Shown here: in pieces, positions 15,320 to 21,547 of the stretch
How positions within the stretch are numbered: position 1 is the first letter of the stretch
Layout: every line of letters starts with the position of its first letter
From: an uncultured Collinsella sp.
GTDB lineage: Bacteria > Actinomycetota > Coriobacteriia > Coriobacteriales > Coriobacteriaceae
Length of the DNA stretch: 43,675 bases
Direction: 5' to 3'
Assembly (NCBI GenBank): GCA_959596495.1
Contig: CAUFXK010000007.1
Location: 1 to 43,675, forward strand
The notes under the pieces: model-generated
The model's database searches: none
What the model saw: the letters and a program-made list of their open reading frames with translations, nothing else
Told to the model about the DNA's origin: nothing
Position numbers and translations under genes: made by a program

Positions 15320-15946
15320 ATGTCTACCAAGATTGAAGTCAATGCCATGGGCGATGCCTGCCCGCTGCCCGTCGTCAAGACGCTCAAGGCCCTCAAGCAG
15401 CTCGATGGCGAGGGCGCCGTGGTGACCTCGGTCGATAACGAGACCGCCGTCAAGAACATCTCCAAGATGGCGCAGGAGAAGGGCTGCACGGCCTCGGTCG
15501 AGAAGATCTCGGACGCCGAGTGGCACGTGACCGTCACGACCGCCGGTGCCGTGGCCGTTGCGGACCCCGAGCAGGACGGTGCCGCTTTTTGCGACGCCAG
15601 CGCCGGCAAGGGCAAACTCGTCATTTCCGTCTACACCGATTGCATGGGCCGTGGCGACGACGAGTTGGGCCACAAGCTCATGAAGGCCTTCATCTTTGCC
15701 GTGACGCAACAGGAGGAGCTGCCCGCGACCATGCTGTTCTACAACGGCGGCGCCAAGCTCACCGTCGAGGGCTCACCGGTGCTCGACGACCTTAAGGGCC
15801 TGGCGGAGCAGGGCGTCGAGATCCTTACCTGTGGCACCTGCCTCGACCACTATGGCATTAAAGACCAGCTTGCGGTGGGCGAGGTCACCAACATGTACGT
15901 GATTGTGGAGAAGATGGAGCAGGCCGTGCGCGTCGTGCGCCCGTAG
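15320..15946 (+). CDS. yedF: Selenium metabolism protein YedF (TusA-like plus DsrE-like domains)
   Basis: A 208-residue cytoplasmic protein. Residues 1-75 form a SirA/TusA-type sulfur-carrier domain with the CPLP motif (GDACPLPVVKTLKALK). After a linker, residues 95-208 form a DsrE/F-like domain (KLVISVYTDCMGRGDDELGHKLMKAFIF ... EILTCGTCLDHYGIK) with Cys that could carry a persulfide or perselenide. This two-domain form is known from comparative genomics as a marker of selenium use, often next to selD; it is thought to move or donate selenium, but the biochemistry is not settled. GAAAGGA precedes the ATG. It lies between selD and a DUF3343 gene in the same operon. Confidence 0.9.
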   Translation: MSTKIEVNAMGDACPLPVVKTLKALKQLDGEGAVVTSVDNETAVKNISKMAQEKGCTASVEKISDAEWHVTVTTAGAVAVADPEQDGAAFCDASAGKGKLVISVYTDCMGRGDDELGHKLMKAFIFAVTQQEELPATMLFYNGGAKLTVEGSPVLDDLKGLAEQGVEILTCGTCLDHYGIKDQLAVGEVTNMYVIVEKMEQAVRVVRP

Positions 15947-15965
15947 CGAATTGGTTGGAGTTGCC

Positions 15966-16217
15966 ATGAGGGAGAAGCGCCCGGCGCTTGTCATCACGTT
16001 TCCCACCACGGCGGCCGCCATGGGTTGCGAGTCCCTGTGCATCGAGCGTGGCCTTCCCGGACGAACGATTCCCGTGCCCGGGGAGGTCGCTGCCGGCTGC
16101 GGTCTGGCGTGGAAAGCCCTGCCTGCCGATGAGGAACTGCTACGCGCCGAGCTTGCCGCGGCGGGCGTTCCCACCGAGGGCTATACCGTGATTGATATGT
16201 GGGAGGTCGTGCGATGA
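15966..16217 (+). CDS. DUF3343 family protein (small, selenium/sulfur-linked)
   Basis: An 83-residue protein with the DUF3343 pattern: ALVITFPTTAAAMGCESLCIERGLPGRTIPVPGEVAAGCGLAWKA. The conserved features are two Cys in GCESLC and a third in AGCGL. The function of the family is unknown. Members are typically encoded beside yedF and cysteine-desulfurase-like genes, which suggests a carrier or recognition role in selenium/sulfur transfer (inference). The leader TTGGAGTTGCCATG is identical to that of the paralogue at 43019. Its stop TGA overlaps the ATG of the next gene. Confidence 0.85.
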   Translation: MREKRPALVITFPTTAAAMGCESLCIERGLPGRTIPVPGEVAAGCGLAWKALPADEELLRAELAAAGVPTEGYTVIDMWEVVR

Positions 16218-17353
16218 TCTACCTGGATAACGCGGCGACGACCATGCACAAGCCGCAGACGGTCATCGATGCCGTGACGCAGGCGATGTGCTCGCTCGGC
16301 AATGCCGGGCGCGGCGCCACGTCGGGTGCCCTCGATGCCGCTCGTACAATTCACGGTTGCCGTGCCAAGCTTGCGCGCCTCTTGGGTTGCCCGAGGGCGG
16401 ACCATGTGTGCTTTACGCCCAATTCCACGGCGGCGCTTAATACGGCGATTAACGGCGTGGTGCGTCCCGGCGACCGCGTGGTTACGACGGTGCTTGAGCA
16501 CAACTCTGTGCTGCGCCCGCTCAATCGTCTGGTGGCAGAGCGGGGCGTGACCGTTGAGCATGCGGGCTGCGACGTGGACGGCATGCTCGACTACGACGAG
16601 CTCGAGCAGCTGGTTACGCCGGGCACGCGTGCCGTGGTGGTGACGCACGCCTCCAATGTGACCGGCAACGCGGTCGACGTTGCACGCGTAGCCGCCATGG
16701 CCCATGCGGCCGGTGCGCTCGTGATCGTCGATGCCTCGCAGTCTGCCGGCACGGCGCATATCGATATGCAGGCCATGGGGCTCGACGTGGTGTGCTTTAC
16801 CGGCCACAAGGGGCTTATGGGCCCGCAGGGCACCGGTGGCCTGGCCGTGGCGGAGGACGTCGACGTGGCGCCCTGGGCCATGGGCGGCACGGGTGTGCAC
16901 AGCTTCGATACGTTGCAGCCCATGGAGTGGCCCACGCGCCTTGAGGCGGGCACGCTCAACGGCCACGGCATAGCGGGCCTTTCCGCAGGCCTTGATTTTA
17001 TCGAGGCACAGGGTGGAGTTGAAGCGATTGCGACTCACGAACGCGCCCTGGCCGATCGCTTTCTCGCCGGTGTTCGTGAGATTCCGGAAATCAAACTCTA
17101 CGGTGCCTTCGACCAGTCAGCACGCTCGGCGATCGTTTCGCTCAACGTGGGCAATATCGATTCGGCCGAGATTTCGGACGCGCTCATGCAGGGGTGGGGG
17201 ATTGCGACGCGCCCCGGTGCCCATTGTGCCCCGCTCATGCACTGTGCGCTGGGAACCAAGCGCCAGGGCGTGGTTCGGTTCTCGTTTGGTTACTTCAACA
17301 CGGCCGAAGAAGTCGACACGGCTATCGATGCTCTGCGCAATTTAGTCTGCTAA
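16214..17353 (+). CDS. Cysteine desulfurase-like PLP enzyme (class V aminotransferase, EF2568-type)
   Basis: PLP-dependent enzyme (379 residues) that would take sulfur from cysteine or selenium from selenocysteine. It starts with IYLDNAATTMHKPQTV, has the cofactor-binding segment ADHVCFTPNSTAALN, the Asp/Gln/His region IVDASQSAGTAHIDMQ, the Schiff-base Lys in CFTGHKGLMGPQGTGG, and an active-site Cys loop near residue 335 (GIATRPGAHCAPLMHCALG). The order yedF-DUF3343-desulfurase matches a cluster described for organisms with orphan SelD and Se-dependent molybdenum hydroxylases, so it may supply selenium rather than sulfur. The ATG overlaps the preceding stop (ATGA). It is the last gene before a strong terminator. 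Confidence 0.88.
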   Translation: MIYLDNAATTMHKPQTVIDAVTQAMCSLGNAGRGATSGALDAARTIHGCRAKLARLLGCPRADHVCFTPNSTAALNTAINGVVRPGDRVVTTVLEHNSVLRPLNRLVAERGVTVEHAGCDVDGMLDYDELEQLVTPGTRAVVVTHASNVTGNAVDVARVAAMAHAAGALVIVDASQSAGTAHIDMQAMGLDVVCFTGHKGLMGPQGTGGLAVAEDVDVAPWAMGGTGVHSFDTLQPMEWPTRLEAGTLNGHGIAGLSAGLDFIEAQGGVEAIATHERALADRFLAGVREIPEIKLYGAFDQSARSAIVSLNVGNIDSAEISDALMQGWGIATRPGAHCAPLMHCALGTKRQGVVRFSFGYFNTAEEVDTAIDALRNLVC

Positions 17354-17377
17354 AGCTGCTGGACCGTTTATACTTGC

Positions 17378-17406
17378 GGGACGGGTATTTTGCCCGTCCC
17401 GTTTTT
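17378..17406 (+). terminator. Rho-independent terminator ending the selD operon
   Basis: GGGACGGG (17378-17385) pairs with CCCGTCCC (17393-17400), followed by GTTTTTG. Confidence 0.92.
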
Positions 17407-17429
17407 GTTTCGACCCGAAAGGTGTGCCT

Positions 17430-18788
17430 ATGGCTTCATCCGCCCCGCGCGGTCTGCGTTCCGACCATGTCGTTACCGTCGGCATTGCGCTGTTCTCGAT
17501 GCTCTTTGGCGCCGGTAACCTCATTATTCCGCCGCTGCTGGCGCTGCAGGCAGGTTCCGCCACGCCGGTCGCCATGTTCGGCTTTCTGATTGCCGCCATC
17601 GGCCTGCCCGTCATGGGCTTTATCGCCGTGGCGCTTGCCGGAACGGCGCGCGAGCTTGCTGGCCGCGTGCACCCCAAGTTTGGCGAGTTCTTTGTCGCGG
17701 CGGTGTATCTGGCCATTGGCCCGTGCCTGGCCATTCCGCGTACGAGTTCCACGGCCTTCGAGATGCTGGTGCCGCTGTTGCCCGAGGGCGTCTCGCTCGG
17801 CACGGCGCGCCTGGTGTTTGCCGTCGGCTTCTTCGTCGTCGCGTTTGCGCTCACGCTGCGCCCGGGCGTCATCACACGCGTGCTCGGCCGCATTACGGGC
17901 CCTGCGCTCATTGCGCTCATCGTGCTGGTCGTGGGTGCCGCCGTGGTCTCGCCGTTGGGTCCCGCTGCCGCGCCGCAGGCTCCCTATGATGCCGGAGCTG
18001 CGGTCCAGGGCTTTCTGACCGGCTACCAGACCATGGACCTGCTTGCGTCGCTTGCTTTTGGCATCATCATCGCCGAGACCATCCACGAGCTGGGCGTTAC
18101 CGACGATAAGCGCGTGGCCTTCGAGATCTCGCGCTCCGGTGTGATCGCCGGTGTGCTCATGGCCGTCATCTACTGCGGCCTGGCGCTTGCCGGTATGCAG
18201 CTCGGCACCGTGATGCCCGATGCCACCAACGGCGCTGCCATCCTCGCCCGTTCGGCCTCCATGCACTTTGGTCTTGCCGGCACGGTCGTGGTCTTTGCGA
18301 TCTTTTTCCTCGCCTGCATGAACGTGTGCATCGGCCTCATCAGCTGCTGCTCGCGTTACTTCTGCGAGACGTATGTGGTCGAAGGGGGAGCGGAGGCGTC
18401 CGAGGAGGCCATGCGCCGTCCCTTTGCGGTTCTCGCCTTTGTGTTCGCGGCGTTTTCGTGCGTGCTTTCCAACGTGGGTCTCGACATGATCCTTATGTTC
18501 TCGGTGCCCATGCTCAACGCTTTGTACCCCGTTGCCATTGTGCTGGTGCTTATGGGCTTGGTGCACGGCTTTTGCGACGCTCATCCGCAGGTGTGGGTCT
18601 GGGTCGGCGGCGTCGTTGCTGTGCAGAGTGTGATCACCTCGGTCCGCGATGCGTTCTTTGCGGGCACGTGGCTGCCGTTTGATGCGCTACCCCTGGCAGA
18701 CATCGGTGCCGCGTGGGCGCCGGTCGCCGTAGTTGCCTTTGTGATCGGTCTGCTCCACAGCAAGTTTGTTGCACATTCGAGGAGCTAA
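17430..18788 (+). CDS. brnQ: Branched-chain amino acid transport system II carrier (BrnQ, LIVCS family)
   Basis: Sodium- or proton-coupled importer of Leu, Ile and Val in the membrane. The 452-residue protein has about 12 hydrophobic segments and the characteristic opening VTVGIALFSMLFGAGNLIIPPLLALQAGS, plus AIGPCLAIPRTSSTAFEM and SLAFGIIIAETIHELG. GAAAGG precedes the ATG at 17430; an in-frame GTG two codons upstream is less likely. It is a single-gene unit: a terminator lies before it and a tRNA promoter starts just after it. It has no obvious link with the selenium/formate theme. Confidence 0.93.
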   Translation: MASSAPRGLRSDHVVTVGIALFSMLFGAGNLIIPPLLALQAGSATPVAMFGFLIAAIGLPVMGFIAVALAGTARELAGRVHPKFGEFFVAAVYLAIGPCLAIPRTSSTAFEMLVPLLPEGVSLGTARLVFAVGFFVVAFALTLRPGVITRVLGRITGPALIALIVLVVGAAVVSPLGPAAAPQAPYDAGAAVQGFLTGYQTMDLLASLAFGIIIAETIHELGVTDDKRVAFEISRSGVIAGVLMAVIYCGLALAGMQLGTVMPDATNGAAILARSASMHFGLAGTVVVFAIFFLACMNVCIGLISCCSRYFCETYVVEGGAEASEEAMRRPFAVLAFVFAAFSCVLSNVGLDMILMFSVPMLNALYPVAIVLVLMGLVHGFCDAHPQVWVWVGGVVAVQSVITSVRDAFFAGTWLPFDALPLADIGAAWAPVAVVAFVIGLLHSKFVAHSRS

Positions 18789-18799
18789 GACATCAATGC

Positions 18800-18828
18800 T
18801 TGCACAGGCGGGGAGTCTCCCCTATAAT
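18800..18828 (+). promoter_or_regulatory. Strong tRNA promoter
   Basis: TTGCAC (18800-18805) and a perfect TATAAT (18823-18828), with exactly 17 bases between them, lie about 50 bases before tRNA-Pro. Confidence 0.85.
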
Positions 18829-18879
18829 TTCCTTCGCTTTGGGACACGCAAGGTTTAGACCTTAGCTGCTCAACACCTT

Positions 18880-18956
18880 CGGGACGTGGCGCAGTTTGGT
18901 AGCGCGCCTGCTTTGGGAGCAGGATGTCGCAGGTTCAAATCCTGTCGTCCCGACCA
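18880..18956 (+). tRNA. tRNA-Pro (anticodon TGG)
   Basis: 77 bases with encoded CCA. Acceptor CGGGACG pairs with CGTCCCG, the anticodon loop in CTGCTTTGGGAGCAG shows TGG, and the T arm is CAGGTTCAAATCCTG. It is transcribed with the downstream tRNA-Gly from the TTGCAC/TATAAT promoter. Confidence 0.96.
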
Positions 18957-18962
18957 TATCTT

Positions 18963-19036
18963 GCGGGCGTAGTTCAATGGTAGAACCCCAGCCTTCCAAG
19001 CTGATGACGCGGGTTCGATTCCCGTCGCCCGCTCCA
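18963..19036 (+). tRNA. tRNA-Gly (anticodon TCC)
   Basis: 74 bases with encoded CCA. Acceptor GCGGGCG pairs with CGCCCGC, anticodon stem-loop CAGCCTTCCAAGCTG gives TCC, and the T arm is GCGGGTTCGATTCCCGT. It lies 6 bases after tRNA-Pro. Parts of its 3' end are repeated at 19099-19119 (inverted) and 19222-19239 (direct). Confidence 0.96.
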
Positions 19037-19050
19037 TTAGAATTGTTTTA

Positions 19051-19086
19051 ACGGCTTTGGTTTCCTTTGGGGATCAGAGCTGTTTT
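19051..19086 (+). terminator. Terminator after tRNA-Gly
   Basis: ACGGCTTTG (19051-19059) pairs with CAGAGCTGT (19075-19083, G-U pairs included), followed by TTTT. A similar hairpin occurs at 19251-19286. Confidence 0.7.
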
Positions 19087-19098
19087 CGTTTACGCGCC

Positions 19099-19239
19099 GG
19101 GCGACGGGAATCGAACCCGCCAGGGTGCGGAGCTGAGAAAATGCGTGAGCATTTTCCAGCGCAGCACGCAAGGGCCGAAGGCCCGCAGCGAAACAAGGAT
19201 TTGCGAAGCAAATCCTTGGACTTCCCGTCGCCCGCTCCA
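19099..19239. repeat. tRNA-Gly 3'-end remnants flanking hairpin-rich DNA
   Basis: 19099-19119 is an inverted copy of the T-arm/acceptor part of tRNA-Gly, and 19222-19239 (TTCCCGTCGCCCGCTCCA) a direct copy of its last 18 bases. Between them lie three short palindromes (AAAATGCGTGAGCATTTT, GGGCCGAAGGCCC, AAGGATTTGCGAAGCAAATC). No full tRNA can be folded from it. It looks like a degenerate tRNA duplication or the footprint of an element that used the tRNA end as target. Confidence 0.7.
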
Positions 19240-19250
19240 TAAGATAGACG

Positions 19251-19286
19251 AATGGCTCTGCTTCCTTTTGGGACCAGAGCCATTTT
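19251..19286 (+). terminator. Second copy of the tRNA-type terminator
   Basis: AATGGCTCTG (19251-19260) pairs with CAGAGCCATT (19275-19284), followed by TTTT. Stem and loop resemble 19051-19086, which supports a duplication of the tRNA-Gly-terminator unit. Confidence 0.75.
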
Positions 19287-19317
19287 CATATACATGCCGG
19301 GACCCCACATCCCCTCC

Positions 19318-19752
19318 TAAGTTGCGGTGAAATACGGACTGTCTTTTGGCTTTTGCGAGCCCATTGAAGTCCGGGGTAGTTAATTTGGGACGGGGCTTTT
19401 TGACTACTCTAGCGATCGGCTGGGAAATGTGGTCAAAAAAGCCCTGCCCCAAAATGACTGGTCTGGTGTTGAGCCACGAAAGCGGTCCATCTACTACGTT
19501 TGGCCCGCAGGGGTCGACCATAGCGGCATTTTCGGAAAATCGGCAAGCCGTCTACCAGCGGTTTTGATTTTTCGGATCTCGGTATGGTCGAGGGCAATCG
19601 GTTAAACGTAGTAGATGGGCCCATTTCGTGGCGAACAGTAGGATTCGCGGTCCAAGGCTGCCAGTTTCGGATGACCAACCTGGAAGTTGCGGTGACTTAA
19701 TTTCTGAAAAGCGCGAATAAGCCTAATCTAGGAACTATTTCACCGCAACTTA
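19318..19752. repeat. 435-base compound palindromic element with nested inverted repeats
   Basis: The outer arms TAAGTTGCGGTGAAATA (19318-19334) and its complement (19736-19752) are the same as the outer ends of the repeat at 2062-2132. Inside are 19384-19404/19432-19453 (imperfect, about 21 bp, GGGGCTTTTTGAC core), 19473-19501/19604-19632 (29 bases, mismatched only in a 5-base block), and 19514-19522/19583-19591 (TCGACCATA and complement). A further partial copy of the outer arm lies near 19684. No convincing ORF is present. Confidence 0.8.
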
Positions 19753-20208
19753 GGAGGGGATGGGGTTAGCTGCGGGGGCGGTGGCGGAGCTTGTCGATGG
19801 TGGAGTCGATGCTTCGGCTGCGGTTTGGCGCTTGCGGCGGTAATCGATCATGCCTTGGATGATGGGCTTGCCAAAGCTCATGACATCATCGTTGTAGATG
19901 GCGGTTCGGGCTGCGAGGAGGCAGTCGGTAAAGTCCATATGGGTCTTGCCAAAGAGTTTGACGGCAAGGGCGACAACGGTGGGCTCGTCGACTATGACGT
20001 CATCGAGCAGCCTTTTCATGGCCGCAGCAATCTCAACGCGTGGAACCTTATAGACGTCGCGCAGCGTGACCACGACGCGCGTGATGATCTCGGGGTAGAC
20101 GCGAGCGGTGCGCGTGGCGATGACCTTGGCGGCGCGCGGCGACAGGACCTCGTCGTCGTCGAGCAGATAGCGCAGGATGACGGTCTCGTCGATGATGGTG
20201 CTACTCAT
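19750..20208 (-). CDS. PIN-domain protein, probable VapC-like toxin
   Basis: A 152-residue protein with a PIN-domain pattern: IIDETVILRYLLDDDEVLSPRAAKVI at the N-terminus (first catalytic Asp kept, at residue 7), then DFTDCLLAARTAI at about residues 93-105. PIN toxins are Mg-dependent ribonucleases that cut RNA and halt growth. The usual C-terminal FDKDF-like motif reads MSFGKPI here, so the last acidic residue is apparently lost. The Pro/Ala/Thr-rich tail of about 20 residues runs into the end of the compound repeat element. The start overlaps the antitoxin stop by 8 bases. It is either a weakened toxin or a divergent one. Confidence 0.72.
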   Translation of the reverse strand: MSSTIIDETVILRYLLDDDEVLSPRAAKVIATRTARVYPEIITRVVVTLRDVYKVPRVEIAAAMKRLLDDVIVDEPTVVALAVKLFGKTHMDFTDCLLAARTAIYNDDVMSFGKPIIQGMIDYRRKRQTAAEASTPPSTSSATAPAANPIPS

Positions 20209-20524
20209 GGATATCTACTTCCTCGGGACCCAAAATCGAATCGTCGCTTTCTGTAGCAAGGTATTCAATCCAGGCATTGCGCTCCTTGGAGCGGCGATTG
20301 GGGTTCCCATATGCTTTGAGCGATCCATAGGCGGCGGTGCCGTCCTTTGAGCGCACGGCGACCGGCTGAAAGGGGAGCTTGCGCATCAAAATGCTCTGCG
20401 CGACAAATAGACGGACAGCCTCGGCGAGCGATGTGCCCATGGCGTCGTAGAGACGCTCGGCATGCTGCTTGTCTTCCTCGCGAATGCGCACCTGCAGGAT
20501 GGCTCGTTTTTGAGTCGATGACAT
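20201..20524 (-). CDS. RelB/DinJ-family antitoxin
   Basis: A 107-residue protein whose N-terminal half fits the ribbon-helix-helix RelB/DinJ antitoxins: RAILQVRIREEDKQHAERLYDAMGTSLAEAVRLFVAQSI. The C-terminal half, which would bind the toxin, is polar and acidic at the end (ESDDSILGPEEVDIHE). The minus-strand ribbon-binding context AAGGGAGG precedes the ATG. Its gene overlaps that of the PIN protein, so the pair should be expressed together. RelB/DinJ antitoxins usually pair with RelE/YafQ toxins; pairing with a PIN protein is a less usual combination. Inverted repeats 55-105 bases upstream could be autoregulatory operators. Confidence 0.8.
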   Translation of the reverse strand: MSSTQKRAILQVRIREEDKQHAERLYDAMGTSLAEAVRLFVAQSILMRKLPFQPVAVRSKDGTAAYGSLKAYGNPNRRSKERNAWIEYLATESDDSILGPEEVDIHE

Positions 20525-20578
20525 CACTGGCCTCCCTTAATGAGCGTGCAATATGAATAGTCAAATACAGCTTCGGCT

Positions 20579-20630
20579 AGTAATTGCCAATCTTATAACA
20601 ATTACTTTATTGCACTCGAGTAATTGAGTG
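20579..20630. promoter_or_regulatory. Inverted repeats upstream of the toxin-antitoxin pair
   Basis: AGTAATTG (20579-20586) is complementary to CAATTACT (20599-20606), and CACTC (20613-20617) to GAGTG (20626-20630), in an AT-rich stretch. They lie between the minus-strand antitoxin and the plus-strand formate hydrogenlyase operon and may be operators of the former. Confidence 0.4.
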
Positions 20631-20695
20631 TGAACATTATTACAAACGTACTACATCCTTCAGAAGCGAGCGTGAAATCTTTCTTGGGCGTACGC

Positions 20696-20775
20696 GTGTA
20701 ATACACTCACCTTTATAGCTTCTAGAGAATAATTCCAACCTGCCAAAACCCCTGCAATACACCCGTATTGCAGGG
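20696..20775. promoter_or_regulatory. Operator-like palindromes upstream of the formate hydrogenlyase operon
   Basis: GTGTAATACAC (20696-20706) is a perfect 11-base palindrome. CCCTGCAATAC (20750-20760) and GTATTGCAGGG (20765-20775) form an 11-bp inverted repeat with a 4-base centre. Both share ATACAC. The 428 bases between the antitoxin and hydN otherwise hold no gene. I see no clear sigma-54 site or FhlA-type box. The second repeat could also be an RNA hairpin. Confidence 0.5.
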
Positions 20776-20952
20776 CCTATGCTCAAGTTTATCCCCTGCA
20801 ACTGCGTATATTCAACCTGTATACCGTTGGAGATATTCTACCGAGTGCCTGTTTCGCCGCATGCATTCGATACGCCGATGCCGGACCACGGGCGGTCCGG
20901 GGCAACGTCGGCAGGGTCTCTCCGGCATGGGATTCAGGAGGGAGTGAACAAC

Positions 20953-21471
20953 ATGGGCAATAAACGAGTCGTAGCCGATTCCTCGCGCTGCATTGGGTGT
21001 CAAACCTGCATGGCGGCGTGCATCGAGGCGCACGACATCCCCGGCAACATCGCCGCGCCGCGCCTGCGCGTGACGCGTACGTACGAGATCTCCGCACCGG
21101 TGGCTTGCCATCACTGCGAGGATGCCCCTTGCGCCAAGGCCTGCCCCACGGGTGCCTTGTTCTTTGATCCAAAGAACCATCGCATCGGCGTCAACGAGGA
21201 CAACTGCATCGGCTGCAAGAGCTGCGTCATGGCCTGCCCCTTTGGCGCCGTGAGCGTGGCGACCACGCAGGTCCCCGTCTTGATGGGCGACGTGCGCGTG
21301 GGTTCGCAGACCAAGAGCTTCGTGCTCAAGTGCGACCTGTGCGTGGACCGTCCCGGCGGCCCGGCGTGCGCCGAGGCGTGCCCGACCAAGGGCCTCACCC
21401 TGGTAGACGAGGAGCGCCTGGCGGAGCTGACTGCCGAGCGTGCCCGCGCCACCATCGAAAACGAGGCGTAG
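20953..21471 (+). CDS. hydN: HydN-like 4Fe-4S electron-transfer protein
   Basis: A 172-residue polyferredoxin that carries electrons from formate dehydrogenase H. Four Cys groups bind [4Fe-4S] clusters: CIGCQTCMAACIEAH, CHHCEDAPCAKACPTGAL, CIGCKSCVMACPFGAV and CDLCVDRPGGPACAEACPTKGL. The start at 20953 is set by GGAGGGAG upstream; the longer in-frame reading from 20779 has no conserved residues. It is the first gene of the formate hydrogenlyase operon, 76 bases before fdhF. HydN and HycB cannot be told apart by motifs alone; position next to fdhF favours hydN. Confidence 0.88.
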   Translation: MGNKRVVADSSRCIGCQTCMAACIEAHDIPGNIAAPRLRVTRTYEISAPVACHHCEDAPCAKACPTGALFFDPKNHRIGVNEDNCIGCKSCVMACPFGAVSVATTQVPVLMGDVRVGSQTKSFVLKCDLCVDRPGGPACAEACPTKGLTLVDEERLAELTAERARATIENEA

Positions 21472-21508
21472 GCGGGCGGCCATACAGGCCCAACGATTGT
21501 CAAATACG

Positions 21509-21524
21509 TACCGATTAATCGGTA
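21509..21524. promoter_or_regulatory. Perfect 16-base palindrome before fdhF
   Basis: TACCGATTAATCGGTA is exactly palindromic and lies 24 bases before the fdhF start, just ahead of its ribosome-binding site. It may be an operator or an mRNA hairpin controlling fdhF within the operon. Confidence 0.4.
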
Positions 21525-21547
21525 GCAGAGAAAGGAAGGAGGGTGTC

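Noticed and set aside
19037..19760. Small ORFs in the repeat region downstream of the tRNAs
   Set aside because: They arise from palindromes and tRNA fragments, have no ribosome-binding sites and no protein-like composition.
20528..20952. Sigma-54 (-24/-12) promoter for the formate hydrogenlyase operon
   Set aside because: No GG-N10-GC pair in a TGGCAC/TTGCA-like context was found by eye.
20779..20952. N-terminal extension of HydN from an upstream in-frame ATG
   Set aside because: The extra 58 residues have no conserved pattern and the ATG at 20953 has a strong ribosome-binding site directly upstream.
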